Assembly: GCA_035555975.1 (NCBI GenBank)
Contig: DATMFV010000088.1
Coordinates: 62,001-126,000, forward strand
Direction of reading: 5' to 3'
Length of the DNA stretch: 64,000 nt
Origin: DATMFV01 sp035555975
GTDB taxonomy: Bacteria > Verrucomicrobiota > Verrucomicrobiia > Chthoniobacterales > Chthoniobacteraceae
The translations under genes were made by a program, and so were the position numbers. Below, one piece after another: positions 45,245-54,175 of the stretch (positions within the stretch are counted from its first letter, which is position 1; every line of letters begins with the position of its first letter). The notes under the pieces are model-generated. The model searched no databases and was not told the origin of the DNA. It saw only the letters and a program-made list of their open reading frames with translations.

Positions 45245-46333
45245 ATGCTGAAGCCGAGTTTCAACGCGACCGAACCGCTCGACCTCCAGGTCGAACGCGC
45301 TCTGCTCGAAGCGATCGGTTCCGGGAGACTGGCCGCTGGTGAGCGCCTTGCGCCGACCGCCACGCTCGCGGCGCAGTGGGAGATCAACCCGATCCATCTG
45401 CAACGTGCGCTGCAACGGCTCGCCCGGCTCGGCTATCTGGAACGCAAACCGCGGCTGGGCACCGTGGTCCGCGCCCGGCGCAAACGGAGCCGCGTGGCGG
45501 TGCTCATTGAGAACGACCCGAAGGAGGAGCGTTTCCATTCGCTGCGCAAGACGATGCAACTGCTCGACGCCGCGCTCGAACGCGCCGGTTACGATGCCCA
45601 TTTTTTTGACAATCTGCACCAACGCTTCGCGGAGGAACGCGACACCGCCGTCCCGACGCTGGAGGTTTCGGAGTCGATCCGGGCGTTGCGGCCCGTGGCG
45701 TTGATCGATTTCGGGTTTGACCCGGTCCGCTACCAGTCGATGCAATGGGCGCTGGAACTGCCGCGGGTCCGTTATTGCACCCCGTTCCACGGCGGGGAGC
45801 TTTCCTACAGCCGGGAGAGCTTTTTCCGGCTGGCGTTCGGACATCTCGCCCGCAACGGGTTCCGCAGGACGCTGCTGATCGCGCGGGACAGCGGCAACGC
45901 CCGCTTTCTGGAGATGGCCCGGCGCAACGCGAGAGAACAGGCGATCGAAATCTCGCGCACCATCCTCATCCCGGAATGCAGCCCGGAGATCTCGCTCGAT
46001 TCGCTCGGCTACAAGATGGTCACGCAGGCGCTCTCCCGATGGCAACCCGACGATTCGCCCAGGGAGGCGATGATCGTGGTCGACGACATTCTCCTGCGCG
46101 GTGTCGCCCGGGCGCTGGAAGAGACCGGCCCGGCCGGATGGCGGGAGTGGGAGGTGGTCGTACTCGGGGTCAAAGGTATTCGGCATCGCTACCCGATGGC
46201 GGTCACACGGGTCGAAATCCCGCTCGATGAACTGGTCACCGAAATGGTCCGCCTGCTGGAGGCCAAACTCCTGAAGCGCCGCCTGCCGCCGTTGCCGATC
46301 GAAGTGCCGTGTCGACTCTATGGCTCGAAGTAA
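45245..46333 (+). CDS. GntR-type HTH / LacI-type sensor hybrid regulator
   Basis: The 362-residue protein has an N-terminal winged helix (ALLEAIGSGRLAAGERLAPT, TATLAAQWEINPIHLQRALQ) and a LacI-like sensor (AVLIENDPKEERFHSLRKTM, FGHLARNGFRRTLLIARDSG). It is a third hybrid sugar regulator. It is divergent from the enolase-superfamily gene with about 109 bases between starts; a possible promoter TTGAAT (45200) with TAACAT (45224) sits close to the start and would leave a very short leader. It likely controls the enolase-superfamily gene. Confidence 0.88.
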   Translation: MLKPSFNATEPLDLQVERALLEAIGSGRLAAGERLAPTATLAAQWEINPIHLQRALQRLARLGYLERKPRLGTVVRARRKRSRVAVLIENDPKEERFHSLRKTMQLLDAALERAGYDAHFFDNLHQRFAEERDTAVPTLEVSESIRALRPVALIDFGFDPVRYQSMQWALELPRVRYCTPFHGGELSYSRESFFRLAFGHLARNGFRRTLLIARDSGNARFLEMARRNAREQAIEISRTILIPECSPEISLDSLGYKMVTQALSRWQPDDSPREAMIVVDDILLRGVARALEETGPAGWREWEVVVLGVKGIRHRYPMAVTRVEIPLDELVTEMVRLLEAKLLKRRLPPLPIEVPCRLYGSK

Positions 46334-46400
46334 GGATCGAACCATCGACCGAGGTTGCGACCATAGACTAACGTCACCAACGACCGGCGCCTCCCTGCGA

Positions 46401-46940
46401 TCATTCCACGTGACCTTGGCCGCCCTCCCAGACGAAGAGGCGGCGAAGTTTTTCCCAAAATTCCCCGCCGGCAAAAAACAGGCTCACCAGGAAAACCAGA
46501 TCGGCAATGACGAGGATGCCCGCCTTGGTGGTTCCGCCCGGCAGCAGTCCGGGCACGTAAGCGTAGAGGGCGAGCGGCACTCCATTGAAGAGACATCCGG
46601 CCAGCCCGAGATAATAACGAAGCCGGGCCTTGCGCCAGTCGGTGCCGGATGGCCGGGTGGAGTGGTGGACTTTCCGGGCCAGTTTCTGATATTTCTCGTT
46701 GCCGAGGATCGCCGCTGCCAGAACACAAAGGATTTCCGCCGGACCGGCCAGCAACCAGACCGGCGAACCAAGCGATTCTTCCCGGCCATATCCTGAAAAC
46801 ACGGCCACGATTCCGACCACCATCAAGAGACCGGAAATGGCAAGGAGCAAAAGCCCGATACCATAGCGCCAGTCCCGACCCGCCCAAGTGTTGCCGTGTT
46901 TATCGATAAATGGATGAGAATGGCTTCCTTCCGCAGGCAA
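46401..46940 (-). CDS. Hypothetical membrane protein
   Basis: The 179-residue protein has about four hydrophobic segments (GIGLLLLAISGLLMVVGIVA, SPVWLLAGPAEILCVLAAAI, LRYYLGLAGCLFNGVPLALY, TKAGILVIADLVFLVSLFFA). No known family was recognised. The only upstream start is a TTG at 46940, which overlaps the SGNH-hydrolase stop by 41 bases, so translation may be coupled. It could be a membrane partner of the SGNH hydrolase or of the deacetylase; neither is shown. Confidence 0.6.
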   Translation of the reverse strand: MPAEGSHSHPFIDKHGNTWAGRDWRYGIGLLLLAISGLLMVVGIVAVFSGYGREESLGSPVWLLAGPAEILCVLAAAILGNEKYQKLARKVHHSTRPSGTDWRKARLRYYLGLAGCLFNGVPLALYAYVPGLLPGGTTKAGILVIADLVFLVSLFFAGGEFWEKLRRLFVWEGGQGHVE

Positions 46941-48081
46941 GCACGCTCAGCCCGGCCAGAAGGAGATAAAGCCAGGTCGACGGTTCGGGAACGGCGGCGA
47001 AATAAGCCGCCTCGGCAATCAGGGCGTTTGCAGCGGTGGTGCCGTGCGCCGCGTCCCAATAAAAGTAGCCTTCCGAATTAGGTGTCAGTTCCCCGTAGGG
47101 TGGATCAATCACCGGGTAGGGCTCTTCTCCATAACGAATATAGGCCGTGTCGGTCACGTTGGTGAAACCGTATTCCGCCGGGTCCGCCATGATGGTGAGG
47201 AACAACGCATGGATATCGACTTTGATAATGTGAAGGTCATCCAGATTTTCGGACAAAGCAGCCAGCTCGGTGTCAAGCAGGCTATTATAACTATCCACGA
47301 ACGCCATGGCCTTGGGCCCCTTGATCGGATCGTCGATATAACTGGGAATCAGACCGATCGGAGGCAGATTGGGGACGACAAAAAACCTTCCGCCATCCGC
47401 ATACAGGGAAGTGATCGCCAGCGAGAGATTGCCGGCTACCTGGGCGGGGGTGATGGGGTCGTCCTTATCGACTGAGGCAAAGACATCATTGGCTCCGCTC
47501 CAAAGGGTGAAAAGCGTGGTGGCGGGATCCGGAAGAAATTCATTGTTCTCACCCAACTGGCGGGAATAATAATCGATCTGCGTCAGGAGATTGGGAAAGA
47601 TTCCGCCATAGCTTCCCGTGCCACTGCGGCTTCCCGCCCAGGCAAAGTTGGTGCCATTCATGTGGTTTACCCCATCATTCGTTCCCATGGCCCCGACAGG
47701 CCCGAAGCCGAGACTGGTGTAGAGATAGTCCACCCACACCGGGCCGTTCGAAAAACGGTAATTGTAATAATAATTGGGGTCCCAGCCGGTCAAATTCTGG
47801 ACTTCGTTTTCCTCAAGCAATCCGCTCAGTAGAGAGTTGAGGTTTCCTCCATCGCTGAGGCTGTCACCAAAGGCGACCATTCCGGTATACGGATACAAAG
47901 GATTTTGCGCCAGCAGCGGAAGCGTGGTGATCCCCAGGCAGAATCCCACGAGCAAAAGCCACCGGACAAGCGACCCTTTTGGAATGACGCCCCCGCTCCA
48001 GCCGGATGAAGGGAAATCCCGATCACCGCCAGTTGCACGAGAAGGTGAAGGATTTCTTTTCACTGGCCGATTAATTTGCAT
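46900..48081 (-). CDS. Secreted SGNH/GDSL hydrolase with PEP-CTERM sorting signal
   Basis: The 393-residue protein has a long N-region signal (about residues 1-55: RWLLLVGFCLGITTLPLLA). Block I is MVAFGDSLSDGGN with the catalytic Ser, block III is WSGANDVF, and the catalytic Asp/His lie in WDAAHGTTAANAL (block V). The C-terminus carries VPEPSTWLYLLLAGLSVLA and a short basic tail, a PEP-CTERM signal, so the enzyme should end up surface-associated. It is probably an esterase or carbohydrate deacetylase. The start at 48081 (ATG; 48087 is an alternative) overlaps the deacetylase gene upstream, so it is co-translated with it. Confidence 0.88.
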   Translation of the reverse strand: MQINRPVKRNPSPSRATGGDRDFPSSGWSGGVIPKGSLVRWLLLVGFCLGITTLPLLAQNPLYPYTGMVAFGDSLSDGGNLNSLLSGLLEENEVQNLTGWDPNYYYNYRFSNGPVWVDYLYTSLGFGPVGAMGTNDGVNHMNGTNFAWAGSRSGTGSYGGIFPNLLTQIDYYSRQLGENNEFLPDPATTLFTLWSGANDVFASVDKDDPITPAQVAGNLSLAITSLYADGGRFFVVPNLPPIGLIPSYIDDPIKGPKAMAFVDSYNSLLDTELAALSENLDDLHIIKVDIHALFLTIMADPAEYGFTNVTDTAYIRYGEEPYPVIDPPYGELTPNSEGYFYWDAAHGTTAANALIAEAAYFAAVPEPSTWLYLLLAGLSVLACGRKPFSSIYR

Positions 48082-49063
48082 CAACATAAGCCCCCAGGTG
48101 TGCTTCCACGGCTGCCGCAAGGCCGGGAGGGTTGTAGCCGCCTTCCATGACCGAAACAATCCGCCCCTGGCAGTGAACTGCGGCCAGCTTCATCATCAGG
48201 CGGGTCAGCTCCGCGAAGTCCTCATCGAGAAGATTGAAATGGCCCAACGGATCGCCTTTGCGGCTGTCGAACCCGGCGGAAATCAGAAAAAGCTCCGGCT
48301 GAAACTTCTCCATCGCGGGAATGAAATGTTTTTCCAGCGCGCCCAGAACTTCGTCCCGTCCGGAGCCTGCGGGAAGCGGAAGGTTCAGGGTGGTATCGAC
48401 TCCAGCGCCCGCGCCTGTCTCGGACGCCTCGCCGGTTTTCGGATAGAGGGGCGACTCATGCACATCACAGAAGAAGACCGAACCCTCTTCGTAAAACAGG
48501 TCCTGGGTGCCGTTGCCGTGGTGAACATCCCAGTCCAGGATGGCAATCTTTTTAACCCCATGGCGGCGTTGTGCGTGCCGTGCGGCGATGGCCACTGAAT
48601 TGAACAGGCAGCCTCCCATGCCGACCCGGGCATTGGCATGGTGGCCGGGAGGTCGGGATACGCAGAAGGCGCGAACGGCTTTCCCTGCCATGATCCGGTC
48701 CACGGCCGTGAGTGCGGCGCCGACGGCCCCGAGGGCGCCAAACCAGGAGCCGGGGCTGATCTCCGTGTCCCGGGGACCGGTGGAAAGAACCGGCGCGCCC
48801 GTCCGGCATTCCCTCTCAACCTGCCCGATGTAGGCTTCGTCGTGACAAAACCGGAGTTCCTCCCCGGTCGCCGGCCGCTCCGTCAGCCTTTGCACGTGGC
48901 GAATCAAACCGGATTCCTCAAGACGGCGCAGGACGGCCCGGTAGCGCTCGCTGGACTCCAAATGTCCCAGACTCCCGGAGCGGCTTTCGTATCGAAGAGA
49001 AGCTTCCGAACAAACAAGCAACGTTTTGGATTTTTCTTCGGTTAAAGGAATGGTTGCGTTCAT
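48071..49063 (-). CDS. Histone-deacetylase-like (class II/acetylpolyamine amidohydrolase family) protein
   Basis: The 330-residue protein has the HDAC signature: catalytic RPPGHHAN (H141, H142), zinc ligands in LDWDVHHGNGTQ (D179, H181) and SAGFDSRKGD (D266), and the Tyr in MEGGYNPPGL. Bacterial members deacetylate acetylpolyamines, acetylated proteins or small amides in the cytoplasm; the substrate here is not known. The stop overlaps the SGNH-hydrolase start by 11 to 17 bases. The 273-base gap upstream has no gene but a CRISPR-repeat-like palindrome. Confidence 0.92.
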   Translation of the reverse strand: MNATIPLTEEKSKTLLVCSEASLRYESRSGSLGHLESSERYRAVLRRLEESGLIRHVQRLTERPATGEELRFCHDEAYIGQVERECRTGAPVLSTGPRDTEISPGSWFGALGAVGAALTAVDRIMAGKAVRAFCVSRPPGHHANARVGMGGCLFNSVAIAARHAQRRHGVKKIAILDWDVHHGNGTQDLFYEEGSVFFCDVHESPLYPKTGEASETGAGAGVDTTLNLPLPAGSGRDEVLGALEKHFIPAMEKFQPELFLISAGFDSRKGDPLGHFNLLDEDFAELTRLMMKLAAVHCQGRIVSVMEGGYNPPGLAAAVEAHLGAYVDAN

Positions 49064-49174
49064 TTCAATATCCGGCAGCAGGTCGCAGGAAGTTCATCCG
49101 GCAGTGAACGCTGAAAATTGGGGATAATCTAAGGATTTGATGGAGCGTATCCTAGCCGATCTTTCCGGCGTTGG

Positions 49175-49202
49175 GTATCCCCACGCGTGGGGTGGTCCCC
49201 GC
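49175..49202. repeat. Isolated type I-E CRISPR-repeat-like palindrome
   Basis: The stretch contains CCCCACGCGTGGGG (49179-49192), a perfect palindrome flanked by GTAT- and -TGGTCCCCG, which is reminiscent of type I-E repeats. Only one copy was seen and no cas genes or spacers are present. It may be a relic repeat, a transcription terminator arm or an unrelated palindrome. The remaining 49064-49336 region shows nothing else. Confidence 0.35.
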
Positions 49203-49336
49203 TTACGACTGCCGGAGCCGGTCGATGGCGAAGACCGTCGCGGCGTGGCGGTTTTCCAACATGACTCGCCTTCGAGGACGATCCCAGCGTGGAAAGCGCC
49301 TCCACATTGGTTCAATTCATGCGGCTATAGTTTTAT

Positions 49337-50491
49337 TTAAAACGCCCTAAGCCGCAGGGAAGAAGCGCGTACGATCAATTCCCCCGGCAGATCGTAGGTG
49401 CCGCAATCCGGAGGTTTCCCTTCGATCCGGTCAATCAACAGGCTTACAGCGAGTTTCGACATTTCCGAAGTCGGCTGGGTGACCGTCGTCAACGGGACAT
49501 GAAACGCTTCTGCAAGAGCGGAAGCGTTGTAACCGGTAATCGCCAGTTGTTGAGGGACGGAAAGACCGGTGCGAACCGCTTCGTTGGCAAAGCCGAAGGC
49601 CCAGTCGTCGTTGGGACAGATGACGGCATCAGGCAACTCGGCGGCCTTCAGGAGTTCCCGCGCAAAGGCAGCGCCAAAATGGTAAGGGTTCCAGACGGAA
49701 GCTTCCTGCTTGATTTTCCCGGTGATGCAGAGCGTGATGCCGCACGGCCCGGGGTCATTGGCAGACTCCCGAAGCCATTGGGCATACCCGGCCAGTGAGC
49801 AGACCTGATGGCGGCCGCCTGCCGCAAGCAGTCCCTCGCGAAAACCGGCTGCCTGCTGCCTCTGTTGCCAAACCCAGTTGGCAAGGGGCACTTCAGGTCG
49901 AGACGAATAACTTAGCTGGACCAGACGCCGGTGCCCCTCTGCAAGGAGATGATCGGCGACCTGGCGCATCCCGTCCCGCATATTGCTTCGCACCAGAGGC
50001 ATCCCCTCCATTTCAAAGGCGGAAAGGCCGACCATCGGGGTCTTGACCTGCTGCAAACGGTCGAATTCTTCGGGGTCGATATACGAAGCCGAAAGCAGCA
50101 TGCCGGCGGCCTTGATGTCCATCATATATTCCAGCGCTTCAGTATGTTGACCGCCGGTCCAGCGAACATCAAAGGGGACCATCTCGTACCCGCGTTCCTT
50201 GATCGCCTGATTCACGCAAAAAGCCCGTTCGTTGGCCACCTGCAAGGCCACGCCGGAATAGATCATGCCGATCAGCGTGGTTTTCCCCCGGCGCATAATC
50301 TGTGCATGCCGGTCGGGCCGGTAGCCCATCTCCCTGGCTTTGGCTTCGATCCGTTGAATCGTCTCCGGCTTGAGCTTCTCTTTGCCGCGCGCGCTGGTGC
50401 TCTGCCCGACGACAAGGCCGACCGTGGTCTGAGAGATCCCCAGCGCACGGGCAATGTCGGCTTGGGTAACGGTTTTCAAGACGGTCTTCAT
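49337..50491 (-). CDS. LacI family transcriptional regulator, cassette C
   Basis: The 384-residue protein begins with a LacI helix-turn-helix (VTQADIARALGISQTTVGLV, REMGYRPDRHAQIMRRGKT). The periplasmic-binding-like core follows (LIGMIYSGVALQVANERAFC, AAGMLLSASYIDPEEFDRL, LPDAVICPNDDWAFGFANEA). It is a sugar-responsive repressor. The ATG overlaps the stop of the beta-helix lipoprotein gene (ATGA), so this regulator is the last gene of its own cassette and is translated together with it. Confidence 0.92.
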   Translation of the reverse strand: MKTVLKTVTQADIARALGISQTTVGLVVGQSTSARGKEKLKPETIQRIEAKAREMGYRPDRHAQIMRRGKTTLIGMIYSGVALQVANERAFCVNQAIKERGYEMVPFDVRWTGGQHTEALEYMMDIKAAGMLLSASYIDPEEFDRLQQVKTPMVGLSAFEMEGMPLVRSNMRDGMRQVADHLLAEGHRRLVQLSYSSRPEVPLANWVWQQRQQAAGFREGLLAAGGRHQVCSLAGYAQWLRESANDPGPCGITLCITGKIKQEASVWNPYHFGAAFARELLKAAELPDAVICPNDDWAFGFANEAVRTGLSVPQQLAITGYNASALAEAFHVPLTTVTQPTSEMSKLAVSLLIDRIEGKPPDCGTYDLPGELIVRASSLRLRAF

Positions 50492-53304
50492 GGCGTCAAT
50501 ATAGGCGCTTGCCTCACGGAATGGAAGGCTTCGCTCTGGAGACCAACCGCCCTGGCTGTAGCAGGCGCGACCGGCAGCGCTCCGATGATCGTGCCGTCCG
50601 ACAGGCGATTAGGCGTACCGGGTCGCAGGCGGAAATCGCCCTGTGCGGGATCGACAAACTCTGGATCAGCAAAGATAGAGTGCGCGTCCTTGCCCAGGTA
50701 CGCCTGCCAGTCGCCCATGCGGTGAAACTCATGGTACACGCCGTCTTTGCCGACCACGGCCAGGATCGCCTTGCTGTTGCCGGAGTAGTGGTAGCGTTCC
50801 GGCACTTTGATATCGTTCTCCGGACGGGCGGGCGCAATGGAACGCACCTGCGAGCCGTAGTTGTTGGTGTCGCAGAGCAATGAGGCGAGCGCCTCGGGAT
50901 CGCGTTCCCGAATGACCAGCGAGCGGTTGCCGGTAAAGGTAAGGCTATTGTGCATGACGCGGCTCCCGCTCGCGGAATGGATGAGATCCAGCCCGGAGTA
51001 GGAGTTTCTGTACGTGGTGTTATGGGTAAAGGTCAGCCGGGGCGACTCGACCACCACGGCACAGCTCTGGAGCTGCGTCATGAGCGTGCGGGTAATGGTA
51101 CTCTCTTCACACTGACGCAGGTGCATGGCGGTCGCACACGCGCCGCGTTCGGTCAGCGGATGGTTCCAGAACCAGCACTGCTCCACCCGCAGGCGGGGGC
51201 TTTGAAGCGCGTAGAGGCCGAAGTTTCCAAACCAGCGCACCTGCACGCCACGGACCACCACATCGGGGGCATTCTGAAGATCGAGCAGCGTGGCGTGGCG
51301 TTTTCCGCCGTCAAGAAGAGTGGCGTCGATTCCGGCTCCTTCCAGGGTGATCGGAGCGTCGGGTCTTCCGCCGTGGCGAAGCACTACCGGCGCGGAGTAA
51401 AGACCGGGGGCGATGCGGATGGTATCCCCGGGCAGAGCGTGTTCCACCGCACGCTGGATCTCCGCGAACGGAGTTGCTTCGCTTCCGTCGGCTCCGGTTC
51501 CGGTGGCGGCAGGGGAGACATGGATCGTTTTCGGCTCTCCTTCGGTGATCCATTGTCCGGCGAGGGGGGCGAGCCTGTCTTCCGCCGCGCTCAGTTCATA
51601 TTCGTAGACCGTGCCTGCTTCGAGTTTTCCTGAAAGAAGGGCAAACTCGACCGTTGCTTCGGCGGGAGCCTCTGCCTGGTGGGGAATCGCAGCGATGATG
51701 TTTTCAGCTTTCACGGGCGTCGTGGAGACCGCCGTGCCGTGCCTCCACGTTTCCGACCCGGCAGCCCGGTATCGGAGCCGCCATGAAACAGGGCGGGTGG
51801 TAGCTACCGTCAAAAGCGCCCCCCGCCGTGAAGCGGCGACCACCGGCTCCCGGGTCAAGGCAGCAGGGGCGTCATTTTCCTGCTTCGGCGAGAGAAAGGC
51901 GGCCATGCGCGGACTCCACTCCACCTGCCTCTGGTGCGAGGCGCCAAGGGTCTGCGGAAGTTCGGGGCGCAGGTGCAGATCCCCCGCTGCGGCATTCACA
52001 AACGGGCTGGAACCGTGCCGGTTTCCCGCAGGCGGCTCACCCTTGGCGGTGGCGTCGAAGAAATAATTGTCCTTCAGCTTTATGCCCATTTCGGCGAGGT
52101 AGCTACCATAAACGCCCGTCCCTTCCGTGGAAGCAGGCTGAGCAATGAGGTTGCCGCTCCCCCGGGCCCGGCGCTGCCGGCAATCGACTCCGTTGCGCCA
52201 TGCGTCCAGAAAGGTATTGCGATGGATTTCGTAGGGGAGCGAGTCGGGCTCCCCTGAACGGGTCTTGATATAAAGCCCGGCCCAGAAACCGGAGGTGACG
52301 CAATCCTCAACCACGGCTCCTTCGCCAGGGTGATAAACGCGGATGCCGTTGCGCAGATGCTCGGAGAGATCGCTGAAGGCAAACCGCTCCACCGCGCTCT
52401 CAAAGAGACAACGGCGGACGGTGATCTTCCGCCCCACATAAGCGCCGCCGGAGTGGATGACGCCGAGGCCGACTTCGCGAAACCGGCTATCCTCCACGAC
52501 CGTGCGGAGGCTGGAGTTGCTGATCCCCCGTGTGCAGTTGACAAACTCGCAGTCACGCACCGTCGTGTCGCTCGCGCCGGAGATGGTGAGTGCGCGCACG
52601 GTCGAGCCGCCGTTATAGTTTTCAAAGCGCAATCCCTGAAGCGTGACGTTGGAGCGGCTGACGGAGATCGCTTCGACATCGCGATTGATCCGCAGGGCAA
52701 GCGCGGCAGGTTCTTTTTCGCTGTGAAGATGAAGGAGCACCAGGTCGCCCTCCAGTTTGCAAAGGCTCGCGGCAAAAGCAGCAACCGCCGCCGGATCGGC
52801 CACTTTACCGTAGCGGACGCGTTCCACATCGTCCCAGATCTCAAGAAAACCGGTGGCACCGTACATTCCGGGGCGGTTGGGGAGACTGGCGACGTAAAGC
52901 CCCGGTCTTCCCTCAAAGGGTCGCAGACCGGTCAACGCTTCGCTCCCGTCAAAGACCACGCGTGCCCCCGGTGCGGCCATGAGAGTCAATGGCGGGGTTT
53001 TTCCCGCTGCGGGAATCCGGACGCTCTCTGTATAGCGCCCCTCCTGCAAGGCGATCACTCCAGGTCGGTCGGCAGGCAGCAGTGTGAGCGCCTTGGCGAT
53101 GGAAGCTACCGGAGCGGCGGCGGTGCCGGGCTGCTCGTCGCTGCCCTTGGGAGAAACATGGATCGCATGGGAGAGGTCGATCTTCTCCGAAGTCGGAGCC
53201 GTTTGCAGCGATTGCCGGGTTTCCGGCCGGGCCGGAGGAGAAGTCGGTGTCGGTTTGCAGGAACAAAGAAACGCGGCACCAAGGAGGAGAGTCAAGAAAC
53301 GCAT
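50488..53304 (-). CDS. Two-domain right-handed beta-helix lipoprotein, cassette C
   Basis: The 938-residue protein starts MRFLTLLLGAAFLCSC with a lipobox-like LCSC. Two beta-helix domains are present, each starting with IHVSP: IHVSPKGSDEQPGTAAAPVA near residue 47 and IHVSPAATGTGADGSEATPF near residue 600, each followed by an Asn-rich coil series. A fibronectin-like segment joins them. These features are common in pectate-lyase-like polysaccharide-active proteins, but no catalytic site can be assigned. ATG 53304 is the start of the lipoprotein signal; the upstream part of the ORF overlaps the pseudopilin gene. Confidence 0.86.
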   Translation of the reverse strand: MRFLTLLLGAAFLCSCKPTPTSPPARPETRQSLQTAPTSEKIDLSHAIHVSPKGSDEQPGTAAAPVASIAKALTLLPADRPGVIALQEGRYTESVRIPAAGKTPPLTLMAAPGARVVFDGSEALTGLRPFEGRPGLYVASLPNRPGMYGATGFLEIWDDVERVRYGKVADPAAVAAFAASLCKLEGDLVLLHLHSEKEPAALALRINRDVEAISVSRSNVTLQGLRFENYNGGSTVRALTISGASDTTVRDCEFVNCTRGISNSSLRTVVEDSRFREVGLGVIHSGGAYVGRKITVRRCLFESAVERFAFSDLSEHLRNGIRVYHPGEGAVVEDCVTSGFWAGLYIKTRSGEPDSLPYEIHRNTFLDAWRNGVDCRQRRARGSGNLIAQPASTEGTGVYGSYLAEMGIKLKDNYFFDATAKGEPPAGNRHGSSPFVNAAAGDLHLRPELPQTLGASHQRQVEWSPRMAAFLSPKQENDAPAALTREPVVAASRRGALLTVATTRPVSWRLRYRAAGSETWRHGTAVSTTPVKAENIIAAIPHQAEAPAEATVEFALLSGKLEAGTVYEYELSAAEDRLAPLAGQWITEGEPKTIHVSPAATGTGADGSEATPFAEIQRAVEHALPGDTIRIAPGLYSAPVVLRHGGRPDAPITLEGAGIDATLLDGGKRHATLLDLQNAPDVVVRGVQVRWFGNFGLYALQSPRLRVEQCWFWNHPLTERGACATAMHLRQCEESTITRTLMTQLQSCAVVVESPRLTFTHNTTYRNSYSGLDLIHSASGSRVMHNSLTFTGNRSLVIRERDPEALASLLCDTNNYGSQVRSIAPARPENDIKVPERYHYSGNSKAILAVVGKDGVYHEFHRMGDWQAYLGKDAHSIFADPEFVDPAQGDFRLRPGTPNRLSDGTIIGALPVAPATARAVGLQSEAFHSVRQAPILTP

Positions 53305-53320
53305 AAGCAGAGAAGCAGGA

Positions 53321-54175
53321 TCAGGGATCGAGTGCGGGATCGCGCCAGGTGGCAAAGTAACGGTTGATGGCGCCGGTATGAATGGTTTTGCCGGTGATAA
53401 AGGTGGAGAGCGGAAGCCATTCGACATGCCCGTCGAAAAAGAGGGCGTTTCCGCCATCGTTGTGGCGGGTGAATCCCTGACGCGGGTGGTTGCCTCCAGG
53501 ATAATCTTCTGCGGACTGCCAGCGGTTGGCAGAGGTGTTGAGCGTTTCAGGCGAGGGAGAGTCGCTGATCCAGATCTTTTGAGCGGGATACGGGATTTCC
53601 GAGAGCTTCACCGGGTAAAGCTGCGCTCCGGAAGGATGAAGAACGCCGGGGAGGCCCTTCTGGTGCGCCCGCGAACGGGAATTGAGCGGTGGAGCATAGC
53701 TGACCGGGCGCTCCGAAGGCCAACTCATCGGGTGGGGTTGCCAGGAAGTGCCGGATTCCGTCACGCGGTGGCCGGGACACGTGAAGACGCATGGACGTTC
53801 GATGCGCTGTTGCGGGGTGCCAAGACGGGTGCGTTCCGAGGAGACCACGAGAGGGTCGGGGGCTTCCGTACGAGGGACGCCAAGGTAGGGGGCAAGGTTG
53901 TAATACCAGGTGCCGGTGAGGGCGCCACTGCCCCCTGCGCCGGTATCGGTCACATAATAGATAAACGGGAGCTGGTTGCGATGTTCACCGGCATACTGTA
54001 GCGTGGCCGCCCCAATCTGGCGCAGGTTGGCCATGCACGCGATCCCCTGGCTACGTTCGCGGAAGTAGCGCAGCCCCGGCAGGGCAATGAGAAGCAGGAC
54101 CGCCAGCAGCCCGAACACGACAATCAGCTCCATCAGGCTAAAGGCATTGGGGGGTGTGCTTCGAATCGGCTTCAT
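53321..54175 (-). CDS. Prepilin-type N-terminal cleavage/methylation protein (pseudopilin), cassette C
   Basis: The 284-residue protein begins with MKPIRSTPPNAFSLMELIVV, a class III prepilin leader with FSLMELIV, followed by the hydrophobic helix LLAVLLLIALPGLRYF. It ends with a Gly/His-rich loop and NALFFDGHVEWLPL, the H-x9-DG-type motif. A prepilin peptidase should process it for a pseudopilus. The start overlaps the stop of the PEP-CTERM gene (ATGA), and the beta-helix gene follows 17 bases on; this is the tightest version of the shared order. Confidence 0.92.
   Translation of the reverse strand: MKPIRSTPPNAFSLMELIVVFGLLAVLLLIALPGLRYFRERSQGIACMANLRQIGAATLQYAGEHRNQLPFIYYVTDTGAGGSGALTGTWYYNLAPYLGVPRTEAPDPLVVSSERTRLGTPQQRIERPCVFTCPGHRVTESGTSWQPHPMSWPSERPVSYAPPLNSRSRAHQKGLPGVLHPSGAQLYPVKLSEIPYPAQKIWISDSPSPETLNTSANRWQSAEDYPGGNHPRQGFTRHNDGGNALFFDGHVEWLPLSTFITGKTIHTGAINRYFATWRDPALDP

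Noticed and set aside
42910..45342. 810-codon plus-strand ORF
   Set aside because: Out-of-frame shadow of the LysR gene and antisense to the enolase-superfamily gene.
49064..49336. CRISPR array
   Set aside because: Only one repeat-like unit is present; no second repeat, spacers or cas genes were found.
49137..49340. Short ORFs in the gap upstream of the HDAC-like gene
   Set aside because: No conserved motif, and the frames run through the palindrome without coding-like composition.
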